DNA of 64,000 nt, from NCBI RefSeq assembly GCF_031455295.1, contig NZ_JAVDSL010000003.1:62001-126000 (forward strand), read 5' to 3'. Under the pieces are notes generated by a model, which saw only the letters and a list, made by a program, of their open reading frames with translations, had not been told where the DNA came from and did no database searches. The position numbers were made by a program, and so were the translations under genes. Positions 34,565 through 42,734 of the stretch are shown here, piece after piece. The DNA is from Leifsonia sp. 1010 (GTDB taxonomy: Bacteria > Actinomycetota > Actinomycetes > Actinomycetales > Microbacteriaceae). Each line of letters begins with the position of its first letter. Position 1 is the stretch's first letter.

Positions 34565-35002
34565 CTAGCGCCGACGGCCGCCCTCGGTGCCGTAGACGAC
34601 CGCGCCGACCAGCGGGATGAGCAGGAACCACAGCCACGAGTACTGGTAGCCCCACGCCATCCCAGTCAGGAAGAACAGGATCACCGAGACGAACGGGATG
34701 ATCGACACCGCCAGGAGGCCCCAGCGCGACGACGGCTCCCGGCCGGTCACACCCGCGCCGGCTGAGACGGAGGGCGCCGCCTGGGGATGACCCGCGAGCT
34801 GCAGTCCGCCGGGGAGGTCGGTGAAGAGCGGGGCGAGATCTCCGCGTGTCACGGCGGACCGGGCCGCGGCCGACCGCGTCTGCAGTTCTGCGTCGGTGAG
34901 CCGCCCCTGCGCGGCGTGCGACTGCAGCGCAGCGACGGCACGCTCGCGCTCGTCGTTGCTGAGGCGCAGGGATGCGCCGGAAGGGTCTGTGATGTCCGAC
35001 AT
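34565..35002 (-). CDS. DUF1707 (SHOCT-like) domain membrane protein
   Basis: 145 residues. N-terminal DUF1707 domain (RLSNDERERAVAALQSHAAQ, DAELQTRSAAARSAVTRGDL), a Pro/Ala-rich linker and two C-terminal membrane helices (GLLAVSIIPFVSVILFFLTG, WLWFLLIPLVGAVVYGTEG). Function unknown; common in actinobacteria. CATACT (35010-35015) lies eight bases upstream of the ATG, so it is probably leaderless. Convergent with the VIT1 gene and divergent from the surface-protein gene. Confidence 0.88.
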   Translation of the reverse strand: MSDITDPSGASLRLSNDERERAVAALQSHAAQGRLTDAELQTRSAAARSAVTRGDLAPLFTDLPGGLQLAGHPQAAPSVSAGAGVTGREPSSRWGLLAVSIIPFVSVILFFLTGMAWGYQYSWLWFLLIPLVGAVVYGTEGGRRR

Positions 35003-35137
35003 AGACGTCAGTATGGCAGCGGCCCAGGCGGGACGGCACCGTTTCGGATTCGCACCCCGGATCGCACGTCTCGCATGGAAAGACCACCTTGCTTGCATTG
35101 AATCGAGCATCCCGTAACGAACGTCACATCCCCGTGT

Positions 35138-35151
35138 CCTCATAAATGAGG
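35138..35151. promoter_or_regulatory. small inverted repeat upstream of surface-protein gene
   Basis: CCTCAT-AA-ATGAGG, an AT-containing hairpin or operator within the 218-base gap before the surface-protein gene. Nothing else in this gap (35003-35220) is recognised beyond the DUF1707 promoter. The ribosome-binding site GAGAGGA lies at 35204-35210. Confidence 0.3.
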
Positions 35152-35220
35152 GCAACCGTGCCCTCGACCACGTGACCGGGGCTGACTCCTCCGGGCGTGT
35201 CCTGAGAGGAAGTGCTGCAC

Positions 35221-38200
35221 ATGGCGCGTCGTTCTGGTTTCGCTGCTCGCCGAGCCCGCCGCTGGCGGGTCGGGCTGTCGTTCGGCGCGTGCGTGACCGT
35301 CGGTGCACTCGTCGGGGTGCTCCTCCTGCCCCAGCACTACTCCGATGCCGCGACGACCGCCGTGTCGACGGTGTTCACCACCGGTAAGAACACGGCCAAC
35401 GGGTCCACCGCGGCGTCGGACGACGCGCCGGGAGGCCCGTCGACGGGCACCGCGCGGCCGGGCGATGTGATCGACTGGGTGGTCGAGTCGCAGAACAACA
35501 CCGGCGCCAACGCCGTCGTCGATGTCAAGGACGACCTCAGCAAAGCGGGCTCCTACGTCCCCGGCTCGCTCCGGCTGCCGCCGAACCAGAACCCCGCCGG
35601 CTCGGTGACTCCCCAGTACCGCGCAGGCGGGTCGAGCTGGGTCACCGGCACTCCCCCCGCCGATGCCACGGGCATCGGGTTCGTGGCGACACCCGTGCCG
35701 CAGGGCACGCAGCAGCTCTCGCCGCCGTTCGTCGTGCCGCCGTCGAAGGTCATCGCGATGAGCGGCGGAGACGCGTACAACGTCGTCGCACGGAAGGACC
35801 TCCTCTACGCGGTCTATCACCACGCCAAGGGAGCGGTCGTCTTCTGTGCACAGCACGACGGGACGACCTGCCCGGGCTGGCCGACCGGAAGCAACGTCCA
35901 GACGTGGTCGTCGGTCCCGGGCACACCGGTCGGCACGGGCACGTCCTTCGCAGGGATCACCCCGCAGCAGGGCGGCACGTGGCTCGTCGGCGACAAGCTG
36001 TATTGGTACGCCGGCCTCACCGATGGCAGCAGCAACGGCATCGCGTGCCTCGACCTGTCGACCAAGACACCGACTAGCTGCGGCTACACCGCCCGATCGG
36101 GAGCGGCCGTCAGCAACACCGCGTTCGCCGCACAGATCAACGGGACCGGACTCCCGGCCGCCGACGGCAACACCTACAGCGTCGTCGTCAGCCGCAATGA
36201 GGCCGCCCTGGTGTGTACGACACCCGGCATGGGCTCGTGTCCCGGAGCAACCCTGATCGCGAGCGGCGTCACGACCACCTCGATCTATACCTCGTCCAGT
36301 TACGGCCCCTATGTCTTCGCCAGCGTCCAGCAGACCTCGACGAGCGCGTGGAAGAACTACTGCTACAACACCACCACCAAGGCGCTCTGCACCGGCAGCT
36401 GGCCCGTGAACGGTTCGGCGGCCAACACCAAGGCCGGATCGCCGATGGCGCCCATCCTCTCCCGCAGCGGCGCGGTTACGGGCGTCTGCACCATCACGAA
36501 CGGTCCGGGAACCGCGTCCAACTGCGTCACCGTCACGGGCGCTGCCACAGTCAACCCCTACTCCGGGACCGGCGCGAACTACGCCGCCGGCGGCAACGGC
36601 GCCGGCGAGGCCTACGTCATCGGCACGCGCGTCTACCTGTCGAACGGCAACCAGGTGATGTGCCGCGACTTCGGGCAGTGGTCCGGGACCGGCACCGTCC
36701 CGCCGTGCGCCGGATTCAGCAACGTCAACAACGGCCTCAACTACACCATCCGGCCCGCGACGGATGTCGCGACGAACTGCCTGGTGGCCACGGGAGACGC
36801 CGCCCAGTTCGTGCTCTTCGACGCGACGACGGGCAAAGAGTGCGCCGGCCCGACGGAGCCGCAGGAGGTCACCGTCACGCCGAGCGGGTATTACTGCGGG
36901 ACGGGAGCGTCGTCCTTCCGCGGATGGCGTGCGCTGACCCTTCCGGGCCTCACGGACGGCTCGTACGCGAACGCCACGGTGTCGCTGCGCGACCAGAACG
37001 ACGCGGTCATCACCGGGTTCGAAGCGGTCACGGTCATCGCCGGGGGGTCCGTCGACCTGTCGGGAATCCCGACGACGGTGACCTCCATCACGGCGACCGT
37101 CACCGTGAACGCCGTCACCGACCCGGCCGGGGTCGAGAGCGGCCAGGTGTCCATCACGTGGTCTGGTGACGCTCCTCAGCTCTGCTTCCAGACCACGGCT
37201 CCCCCGGTCTCCTGCGACGCTCCCGCGCCACTGATCCTCACGAACTCGGCCAATGCGGTCACGACCTCCCCCGCGGGCACCGACGCACCGAACGGCAACA
37301 CCTCCGGCGGCGCACAGTTCACCGTGGAGGCGGATCCCGCATCCTGTTCTCTCGCGATCACCAAGAGCTCGTCGCTGCAATCGGCCCGGCCAGGAGACGC
37401 GGTGACCTATACGGTCGCCGTCAAGAACACCGGCACGCAGGCGTACGACACAGCCTCGTTCACGGACGACCTGACCGACGTACTGAAGGACGCCACGTAC
37501 AACGGCGACGCGACCGCATCGCAGGGCGCGGTGGCGTACACCGCCCCCACCCTGGCGTGGTCCGGTGCTCTCGCACCCGGTGAGACTGCGACGATCAGCT
37601 ACTCGGTGACGGTGAAGAACCCGACTGCCGGGGACCACTCCCTGCGCAACACCGTCGTGTCTCCGACCGTCGGGAGCAACTGCGCGGCAGGGTCGGTCGA
37701 CGCGAACTGCACGTCAACGGTCCCTGTGTCCGATCTGACGGTCACCAAGGTGGCCGACGACTCGGCCGTGACCAAGCCGGCGACGGTCGGCGACACGATC
37801 ACCTACCGCTTCTCGGCGAAGAACACCGGCCAGACCACCTTGACGGGCGTCACCATCAGTGACCCCCACGTCGGACTGTCCCCCTTGACGTACAGCTGGC
37901 CCGGCGCCGCTGGGACTCTGAAGGTGGATGAGACGGTCACCGCGACCGCCACCTACAAGCTGACGCAGGCCGATATCGACAACGGACTCGTTCCGAACAC
38001 CGCGACCGCTTCGGGCAACCCGCCTACCGGCCCGTCGGTGAGCACTCCTCCTGCCGCTGCCGACGTCCCGCTGACGCAGGGCCCGGATCTGACGTTCACG
38101 AAGGATGCGTTGAGTTCGGGGGTGTCGTCGCCGGCGAAGGTGGGTGATGTGATCACCTACGTGTTGAAGGCGAAGAACACCGGGAATGTGACGATCGACG

Positions 38201-38460
38201 GAGTGTCCGTCGCGGATCCGCTCGCCGGCCTGTCCTCGCTCACATATGCGTGGCCCGGCGCTGCAGGGCGGCTCGAACCGGGCCAGTCGGTGACGGCGAC
38301 GGCCAGCTACCGCCTCACGAACGCCGATCTCGCTGCCGGCCACGTCCAGAACACCGCCGTTGCGACGGGCACTCCTCCCTCTGGTGAGACGATGACCACT
38401 CCGCCCGCGTCGGTCGACAGTCCACTCGCACGACAGTCGCTTCCGGCGGTCTCCGGATGA
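35221..38460 (+). CDS. large secreted/surface protein with DUF11-like repeats
   Basis: 1079 residues. A basic, Arg-rich N-terminus (FAARRARRWRVGLSF) precedes a hydrophobic segment ending at LPQHYSDAA, i.e. a signal peptide. Residues about 60-115 form a DUF11-like module (RPGDVIDWVVESQNNTGANA); a long Ser/Thr/Cys-rich middle follows; the last 370 residues hold three DUF11/DUF7507-type repeats (RPGDAVTYTVAVKNTGTQAY, VGDTITYRFSAKNTGQTTLT, VGDVITYVLKAKNTGNVTID). The protein stops at LPAVSG, directly after a possible sorting motif, with no membrane anchor. ATG selected ten bases after GAGAGGA. Confidence 0.82.
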   Translation: MARRSGFAARRARRWRVGLSFGACVTVGALVGVLLLPQHYSDAATTAVSTVFTTGKNTANGSTAASDDAPGGPSTGTARPGDVIDWVVESQNNTGANAVVDVKDDLSKAGSYVPGSLRLPPNQNPAGSVTPQYRAGGSSWVTGTPPADATGIGFVATPVPQGTQQLSPPFVVPPSKVIAMSGGDAYNVVARKDLLYAVYHHAKGAVVFCAQHDGTTCPGWPTGSNVQTWSSVPGTPVGTGTSFAGITPQQGGTWLVGDKLYWYAGLTDGSSNGIACLDLSTKTPTSCGYTARSGAAVSNTAFAAQINGTGLPAADGNTYSVVVSRNEAALVCTTPGMGSCPGATLIASGVTTTSIYTSSSYGPYVFASVQQTSTSAWKNYCYNTTTKALCTGSWPVNGSAANTKAGSPMAPILSRSGAVTGVCTITNGPGTASNCVTVTGAATVNPYSGTGANYAAGGNGAGEAYVIGTRVYLSNGNQVMCRDFGQWSGTGTVPPCAGFSNVNNGLNYTIRPATDVATNCLVATGDAAQFVLFDATTGKECAGPTEPQEVTVTPSGYYCGTGASSFRGWRALTLPGLTDGSYANATVSLRDQNDAVITGFEAVTVIAGGSVDLSGIPTTVTSITATVTVNAVTDPAGVESGQVSITWSGDAPQLCFQTTAPPVSCDAPAPLILTNSANAVTTSPAGTDAPNGNTSGGAQFTVEADPASCSLAITKSSSLQSARPGDAVTYTVAVKNTGTQAYDTASFTDDLTDVLKDATYNGDATASQGAVAYTAPTLAWSGALAPGETATISYSVTVKNPTAGDHSLRNTVVSPTVGSNCAAGSVDANCTSTVPVSDLTVTKVADDSAVTKPATVGDTITYRFSAKNTGQTTLTGVTISDPHVGLSPLTYSWPGAAGTLKVDETVTATATYKLTQADIDNGLVPNTATASGNPPTGPSVSTPPAAADVPLTQGPDLTFTKDALSSGVSSPAKVGDVITYVLKAKNTGNVTIDGVSVADPLAGLSSLTYAWPGAAGRLEPGQSVTATASYRLTNADLAAGHVQNTAVATGTPPSGETMTTPPASVDSPLARQSLPAVSG

Positions 38461-38526
38461 GCACGCGAAGCCGGCGGCGAACCAGGATGGGAGGTGCGAT
38501 GTCGCGAGGCGGAGGTACACTCTCTT

Positions 38527-38542
38527 TCGAACATACGTTCGA
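38527..38542. promoter_or_regulatory. LexA (SOS) box of the DUF6504 gene
   Basis: TCGAACATACGTTCGA, a perfect match to the actinobacterial LexA operator. It begins six bases after a TACACT -10 hexamer (38516-38521), so it covers the expected transcription start. The identical operator sequence occurs in front of imuA. Confidence 0.88.
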
Positions 38543-38559
38543 CAGCCGAGGTGAGCAGC

Positions 38560-38850
38560 ATGACCGAGATCGACGAGACCGTCGCCGTCTGGACGACCGA
38601 CGAGGGCGTCCCCATCCGCCTGGTGTGGAGGTCCACTCGGTACCGGGTGTCCGACACCCCGACCGTCTGGGCCGAGGTCTGCGCCTGGTGGCGCCCCTTC
38701 GGGGAGCATCGCTATCCGATCGGGAGCGTCCCGCGCACGATCGGCGGTTGGCGCTTCCAGGGGACCAGCGAAGACGGCGAGGCCCATGTCTTCGACGTCA
38801 GGCACGACGCGAGCGCCCGATCGTGGCGGCTGGTCCGCGTTTTCGACTGA
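38560..38850 (+). CDS. DUF6504 family protein, SOS-regulated
   Basis: 96 residues beginning MTEIDETVAVWTTDEGVPIR and rich in Trp (AEVCAWWRPFGEH, RTIGGWRFQG). The pattern matches the small DUF6504 family that accompanies the imuA-imuB-dnaE2 mutasome in actinobacteria, although biochemical function is unknown to me. The ATG follows a GAGG eight bases upstream. A perfect LexA box lies 18-33 bases before the start. It lies about 1.7 kb upstream of imuA, separated by DUF3097 and NUDIX genes. Confidence 0.8.
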   Translation: MTEIDETVAVWTTDEGVPIRLVWRSTRYRVSDTPTVWAEVCAWWRPFGEHRYPIGSVPRTIGGWRFQGTSEDGEAHVFDVRHDASARSWRLVRVFD

Positions 38851-38901
38851 CCGCAGCGTGGCTCACCCGCGCCGCGCATCCCGTCGCATAGCCTCCATCG
38901 G

Positions 38902-39747
38902 GTGATGGACGACCGCTACGGAACCGATGTGCTCGCCGGCGACTGGAGAAGTGCCGGCAAGAAGCCCGTCCCCACCGTCGAAGCCGTGAAAGACCTCGTT
39001 GTGGAGGACGCTGCGTCCGGTTTTTGCGGGGCCATCACGCGACTCGAGGCACAGACGGTGGAACTCGAGGACTACTTCGGCAAGAAGCGCATCTTTCCCC
39101 TGTCGGGCTCGTTCCTGATCGACGGAGAACCGATACGCCTGGTCGTCCCATCCCGGGCGGCGGCCGGCCCCACGCGGACCGCGTCCGGGTCATTCGCGGT
39201 CGGCGACCGGAAGGCACGCGTCGCCCGCGCCAGCCGCATCTTCGTGGAGGGTCGCCACGACGCCGAACTGGTCGAGCGCGTCTGGGGCGACGACCTGCGG
39301 GTCGAAGGCGTCGTCGTCGAATACCTCGAAGGCGTCGACGACCTCGACGCGATCGTGCGAGAGTTCCAGCCCGACCGCGGCCGACGCATCGGCGTCCTCG
39401 TCGACCACCTCGTCCCCGGCTCGAAGGAGAGCAGGATCGCCGAGCAGGTGGCGCGCGGGCCGTACGGCGCACACGTCCTCGTCGTCGGCCACCCCTACAT
39501 CGACATCTGGCAGGCGGTGAAGCCACAGCGAGTCGGCCTCGAGGCGTGGCCGAGCATCCCCCGCTCGATCTCGTGGAAGCACGGCATCTGCGCCGCGCTC
39601 GGCCTCCCCCACGAGACGCAGGCCGACATCGCGCGCGCCTGGAAACGCATCCTCGGCCAGGTCCGCTCCTACACCGATCTCGAGCCGGAGCTGCTCGGCC
39701 GGGTCGAGCAGCTGATCGACTTCGTCACCGAACCCCAGGGGCGTTAG
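38902..39747 (+). CDS. DUF3097 family protein
   Basis: 281 residues. Conserved features: MDDRYGTDVLAGDWR at the start, RIFVEGRHDAELVERVWGDD (a Toprim-like stretch with Glu-Gly) and VLVDHLVPGSKESRIAEQVA. This Toprim-like layout suggests a nucleic-acid or nucleotide-handling enzyme, but DUF3097 has no assigned role. GTG at 38902 lies eight bases after TAGCCT (38889-38894) and is favoured as a leaderless start; ATG at 38905 is the alternative. Convergent with the NUDIX gene. Confidence 0.9.
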   Translation: MMDDRYGTDVLAGDWRSAGKKPVPTVEAVKDLVVEDAASGFCGAITRLEAQTVELEDYFGKKRIFPLSGSFLIDGEPIRLVVPSRAAAGPTRTASGSFAVGDRKARVARASRIFVEGRHDAELVERVWGDDLRVEGVVVEYLEGVDDLDAIVREFQPDRGRRIGVLVDHLVPGSKESRIAEQVARGPYGAHVLVVGHPYIDIWQAVKPQRVGLEAWPSIPRSISWKHGICAALGLPHETQADIARAWKRILGQVRSYTDLEPELLGRVEQLIDFVTEPQGR

Positions 39748-39768
39748 GCGCGGGAAGGATCACGCCGC

Positions 39769-40200
39769 TCACCAGCCGTACTCGGTGTAGGCATCACCGC
39801 GGCCGAGCGCCTCGATGCCGTGGCGGATCACCGGGATGACATCACCCGGGAGGTCGGTCAGAGGCGCCCAGACCAGCTCGGAAGCCTTCTCGGGCTCGCC
39901 GATCACGGGAACAGCCCCCTCGGGGAGCGCGGCGGCGAAGAAGAAGTCGATGTAGGTGTCACCGTCCGCGCGCCCATGCTGGACCAGGGCGAGCCGCACC
40001 TGGTCGGAACCGAGCGCGAGGCCCACCTCCTCCCGCGCCTCGCGGAGCAGCGCTGCCGTGGCCGACTCCCCCGGTTCGATGTGCCCGGCGGGGAGGGACA
40101 GCTCGCCATCTCGGTAGCCGGTGCCCGCACGGCGTTGCAGCAGGATTCGGTCTCCGTCGAACAGGCACAGGTACACGGCGGCGGGATAGGTCGGGCGCAC
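39769..40200 (-). CDS. NUDIX hydrolase
   Basis: 143 residues. NUDIX box GHIEPGESATAALLREAREEVGL matches GX5EX7REUXEEXGU; it is cited here only by its residues around 50-72. The family cleaves nucleoside diphosphates linked to another group; MutT-like sanitation of oxidised nucleotides is possible, fitting the DNA-repair surroundings. GTG at 40200 is preferred: minus-strand CACAAT (40207-40212) lies seven bases upstream, a leaderless spacing. A longer form from ATG 40248 cannot be excluded. Divergent from imuA. Confidence 0.87.
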   Translation of the reverse strand: MRPTYPAAVYLCLFDGDRILLQRRAGTGYRDGELSLPAGHIEPGESATAALLREAREEVGLALGSDQVRLALVQHGRADGDTYIDFFFAAALPEGAVPVIGEPEKASELVWAPLTDLPGDVIPVIRHGIEALGRGDAYTEYGW

Positions 40201-40287
40201 GAGTCCATTGTGCGCCGACGGCTGTCGGTCGGGTGGCGTACTGTTCATCTCCACACGGAGCGGTTGTCCACAACGTCGAAATTCCAT

Positions 40288-40316
40288 TTGCGTTGTTCGA
40301 ACATACGTTCGAAAAT
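40288..40316 (+). promoter_or_regulatory. imuA promoter
   Basis: -35 TTGCGT (40288-40293), 17-base spacer, -10 GAAAAT (40311-40316), then the ATG six bases later. The spacer holds the LexA box, which also overlaps the first bases of the -10. Confidence 0.7.
40297..40312. promoter_or_regulatory. LexA (SOS) box of imuA-imuB-dnaE2
   Basis: TCGAACATACGTTCGA, a perfect operator, extended to 7-bp arms by flanking T and A. It sits between -35 and -10 of imuA, so bound LexA would block RNA polymerase. Confidence 0.93.
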
Positions 40317-40322
40317 GGACTC

Positions 40323-41015
40323 ATGTCCCTCGCAGCTCCACACCTCGATGAACCGGTCGCCGGCCGGGCGCAGGTGCACGAGTTGCAGACCCGCATCCGG
40401 CAGATGCAGGCGACCAAGCTCGAGAGCCGGACCCTGCAGACGCATCCGGCGCTCTCCCCGCTCCTGCCCGGGGGCTCGCTCAAGGCCGGGGCGGCGTACT
40501 CGGTGCGCGGTTCGACGACCCTGCTGATGGCCATGCTGGCCGGTCCGAGCGCGGCCGGAGCGTGGTGCGGCGTGGTCGGTATGCCCGACTTCGGCGCAGA
40601 GGCCGCCGGGCGGTTCGGCATCGACCTCGAGCGGCTCGTGCTGGTGCCGCATCCCGGTGAGAACTGGCTGACCGTGACCGCGGCGGTCGTCGATGTGCTC
40701 AGCGTGGTGGTCGTCGCGCCGCCCGCGCGCGCGAAAGACGGCGACGTCGCCCGGCTTACCGCCAGGCTGCGCCAGCGCGAAGCGACTCTCATCGTCGCCG
40801 GCGACTGGCCGCAGGTGGAAGCGACGCTCACCGTCGCACGCAGCGGGTGGGACGGCCTCGGCACCGGGAACGGCTACCTGTCGTCGCGGAGGGTCACCGT
40901 GGAGTCGGCACCGCGTGGCGGGACGGGACCACGTCGCACGGCCGAGCTGTGGCTGCCGGCCGTCGACGAGAGCTTCCGCACCTCCGGGCCAACGCGGCTC
41001 GAGGCGGTGAGCTAG
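40323..41015 (+). CDS. imuA: ImuA-type mutasome accessory protein
   Basis: 230 residues. RecA-like accessory protein of the ImuA family: RAQVHELQTRIRQMQATKLE at the start, PLLPGGSLKAGAAYSVRGST resembling a degenerate nucleotide-binding start, and a C-terminal SSRRVTVESAPRG segment. In mycobacteria ImuA-prime and ImuB enable DnaE2 to bypass lesions during SOS mutagenesis. Leaderless start ATG after the -10 GAAAAT. imuB begins at the base after its TAG, so the genes are coupled. Confidence 0.88.
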   Translation: MSLAAPHLDEPVAGRAQVHELQTRIRQMQATKLESRTLQTHPALSPLLPGGSLKAGAAYSVRGSTTLLMAMLAGPSAAGAWCGVVGMPDFGAEAAGRFGIDLERLVLVPHPGENWLTVTAAVVDVLSVVVVAPPARAKDGDVARLTARLRQREATLIVAGDWPQVEATLTVARSGWDGLGTGNGYLSSRRVTVESAPRGGTGPRRTAELWLPAVDESFRTSGPTRLEAVS

Positions 41016-42719
41016 ATGACGAACGAAACACGCGAAGCCGTCGTCACCCGGGCGATCGTGCTCTGGTGCCCCGACTGGCCGGTCATCGCTGCGCAGCAAG
41101 CGCTCGACCTGCTCTCCGATGAACCTCTCGCCCTGGTCGAGAAGGGCGTGGTGTTCGCCTGCTCTCCGGCCGCTCGAGCCGACGGGGTGAAGCGCGGGCT
41201 GCGGATGCGCGAGGCGCAGGCGCGCTGCCCCCAGCTGAACGTGCTGCCGTACGATCCGGTGCTCGATGCGCGTGCATTCGAGCCGGTGCTCGCCGCGATC
41301 GAGGAGATCACCCCCGGCGTTCAGCCGGTCCGCCCGGGCACCTGCGTGCTCCGGGCGCGCGGGCCGGCGCGCTACTACGGCGGCGAAGAGCAAGCTGCCG
41401 CCGAACTGCTGCGCTGCCTGGAAGGGCTGGGGTTGCCGGATGCCCGGGTCGGGATCGCCGACGGTCCTTTCGCCGCCGAACAGGCCGCGCGCTCGACGGG
41501 AGCCGCCCGGCCGTCCGGCAGAGCCCCATCCACCGGGGGCACTCCCTCCGCCGGCAGCACTCCCTCGGCTGGGGGAACGCCGACAGATCCCGCTGCCGGT
41601 CGCGCTGCAGAGGCCCCCGCCCCGCACTTCTGGGCCCGCAGCCGAATGCGCATCATCCCCTCCGGCGACTCTCCGAGGTTCCTGGCCCCGCTCCCGGTCG
41701 CCCACCTGGGCTTCACCGAACTCACGCCGCTGCTGCGTCGACTGGGACTGCACACGCTCGGCGACATCGCCGCGCTCTCGCGCGTGGACATGCGGGAGCG
41801 GTTCGGCGAGCGGGGAGAGCTCGCACATACCCTGGCAAGCGGACTCGACGGCACGGCGGTGGTGCCTCGGACCCCGCCGAAGCAGCTCGACCGCTCCATC
41901 GAGTTCGAACCTCCCCTCGACCGTGTCGACCAGGTGACCTTCGCCGTGCGCGGCACGGCCGAGCAGTTCATCGGAGGACTCACCAAGGCCGGGCTCGTGT
42001 GCACATCGCTGCGGGTGGAGGTCACCGACGAGTCCGGGCGGGTCAGCGAGCGCACCTGGCTCCACCCCCGGTTGTTCTCGCCGCCCGACGTGGTCGACCG
42101 GGTCCGCTGGCAGTTGCAGGGCTCCGGCGCGATCGACTCCGGGCTGGCGTCACCGATCTCCCGGGTGGTGCTCGAGCCGGAGGCGGTCGACGACATCGGC
42201 CACCACGAAGACGGCCTGTGGGGCGGTGGCGCCGACGAGCGCATCCACCATGGCCTCACCCGCGTGCAGAGCATGCTCGGGCACGAAGCGGTGGTCACGG
42301 CCACGATCGGCGGTGGGCGCGCGCCCGGCGAACGGCAGGTGCTGGTGCCGTGGGGCGATCGGCCGGTGGGGGTCGCCCGTGCCGACCAGCCGTGGCCCGG
42401 ATCGCTGCCGGCGCCCGCGCCGTCGACCGTGTTCGAGGTTCCGCGTCCCGTCGCGGTTCTCACCGAGGAGGGCACGACGGTCGAGGTGACCGATCGCGGA
42501 GACGTGACCGCGCCGATCGTCCGCTTCTCCCCCACCGGCCAGGTGCGGGACGCCCGGCCGGTCGACTCCTGGGCCGGTCCCTGGCCCGTGCGGGAGCGGT
42601 GGTGGGACGCCTCCCTCTCCCGCACGATGCACCGCTTCCAGCTGGTCGATGCCGACGGCACCGCCTGGCTGCTCGCCCTGGCAGGCTCCGGCTGGTTCGC
42701 GGAGGCGCGCTATGACTGA
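41016..42719 (+). CDS. imuB: ImuB, catalytically inactive Y-family polymerase-like mutasome protein
   Basis: 567 residues. Y-family fold (RAIVLWCPDWPVIAAQQALD, VFACSPAARADGVKRGLRMR, HLGFTELTPLLRRLGLHTLG) without the acidic catalytic pairs of active Y-polymerases, as known for ImuB. A low-complexity Gly/Pro/Ser/Thr stretch at about residues 165-200 (SGRAPSTGGTPSAGSTPSAG) is inserted between the palm and thumb regions. ImuB links ImuA and DnaE2 to the beta clamp. Ends 15 bases before dnaE2. Confidence 0.92.
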   Translation: MTNETREAVVTRAIVLWCPDWPVIAAQQALDLLSDEPLALVEKGVVFACSPAARADGVKRGLRMREAQARCPQLNVLPYDPVLDARAFEPVLAAIEEITPGVQPVRPGTCVLRARGPARYYGGEEQAAAELLRCLEGLGLPDARVGIADGPFAAEQAARSTGAARPSGRAPSTGGTPSAGSTPSAGGTPTDPAAGRAAEAPAPHFWARSRMRIIPSGDSPRFLAPLPVAHLGFTELTPLLRRLGLHTLGDIAALSRVDMRERFGERGELAHTLASGLDGTAVVPRTPPKQLDRSIEFEPPLDRVDQVTFAVRGTAEQFIGGLTKAGLVCTSLRVEVTDESGRVSERTWLHPRLFSPPDVVDRVRWQLQGSGAIDSGLASPISRVVLEPEAVDDIGHHEDGLWGGGADERIHHGLTRVQSMLGHEAVVTATIGGGRAPGERQVLVPWGDRPVGVARADQPWPGSLPAPAPSTVFEVPRPVAVLTEEGTTVEVTDRGDVTAPIVRFSPTGQVRDARPVDSWAGPWPVRERWWDASLSRTMHRFQLVDADGTAWLLALAGSGWFAEARYD

Positions 42720-42734
42720 GCGAGGTGACGCCTG

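Noticed and set aside
40264-40285. TTGTCCACA upstream of imuA as a PafBC-type motif
   Set aside because: It lacks the required purine and the spaced -10 of the known PafBC motif; the LexA promoter explains the gene better.
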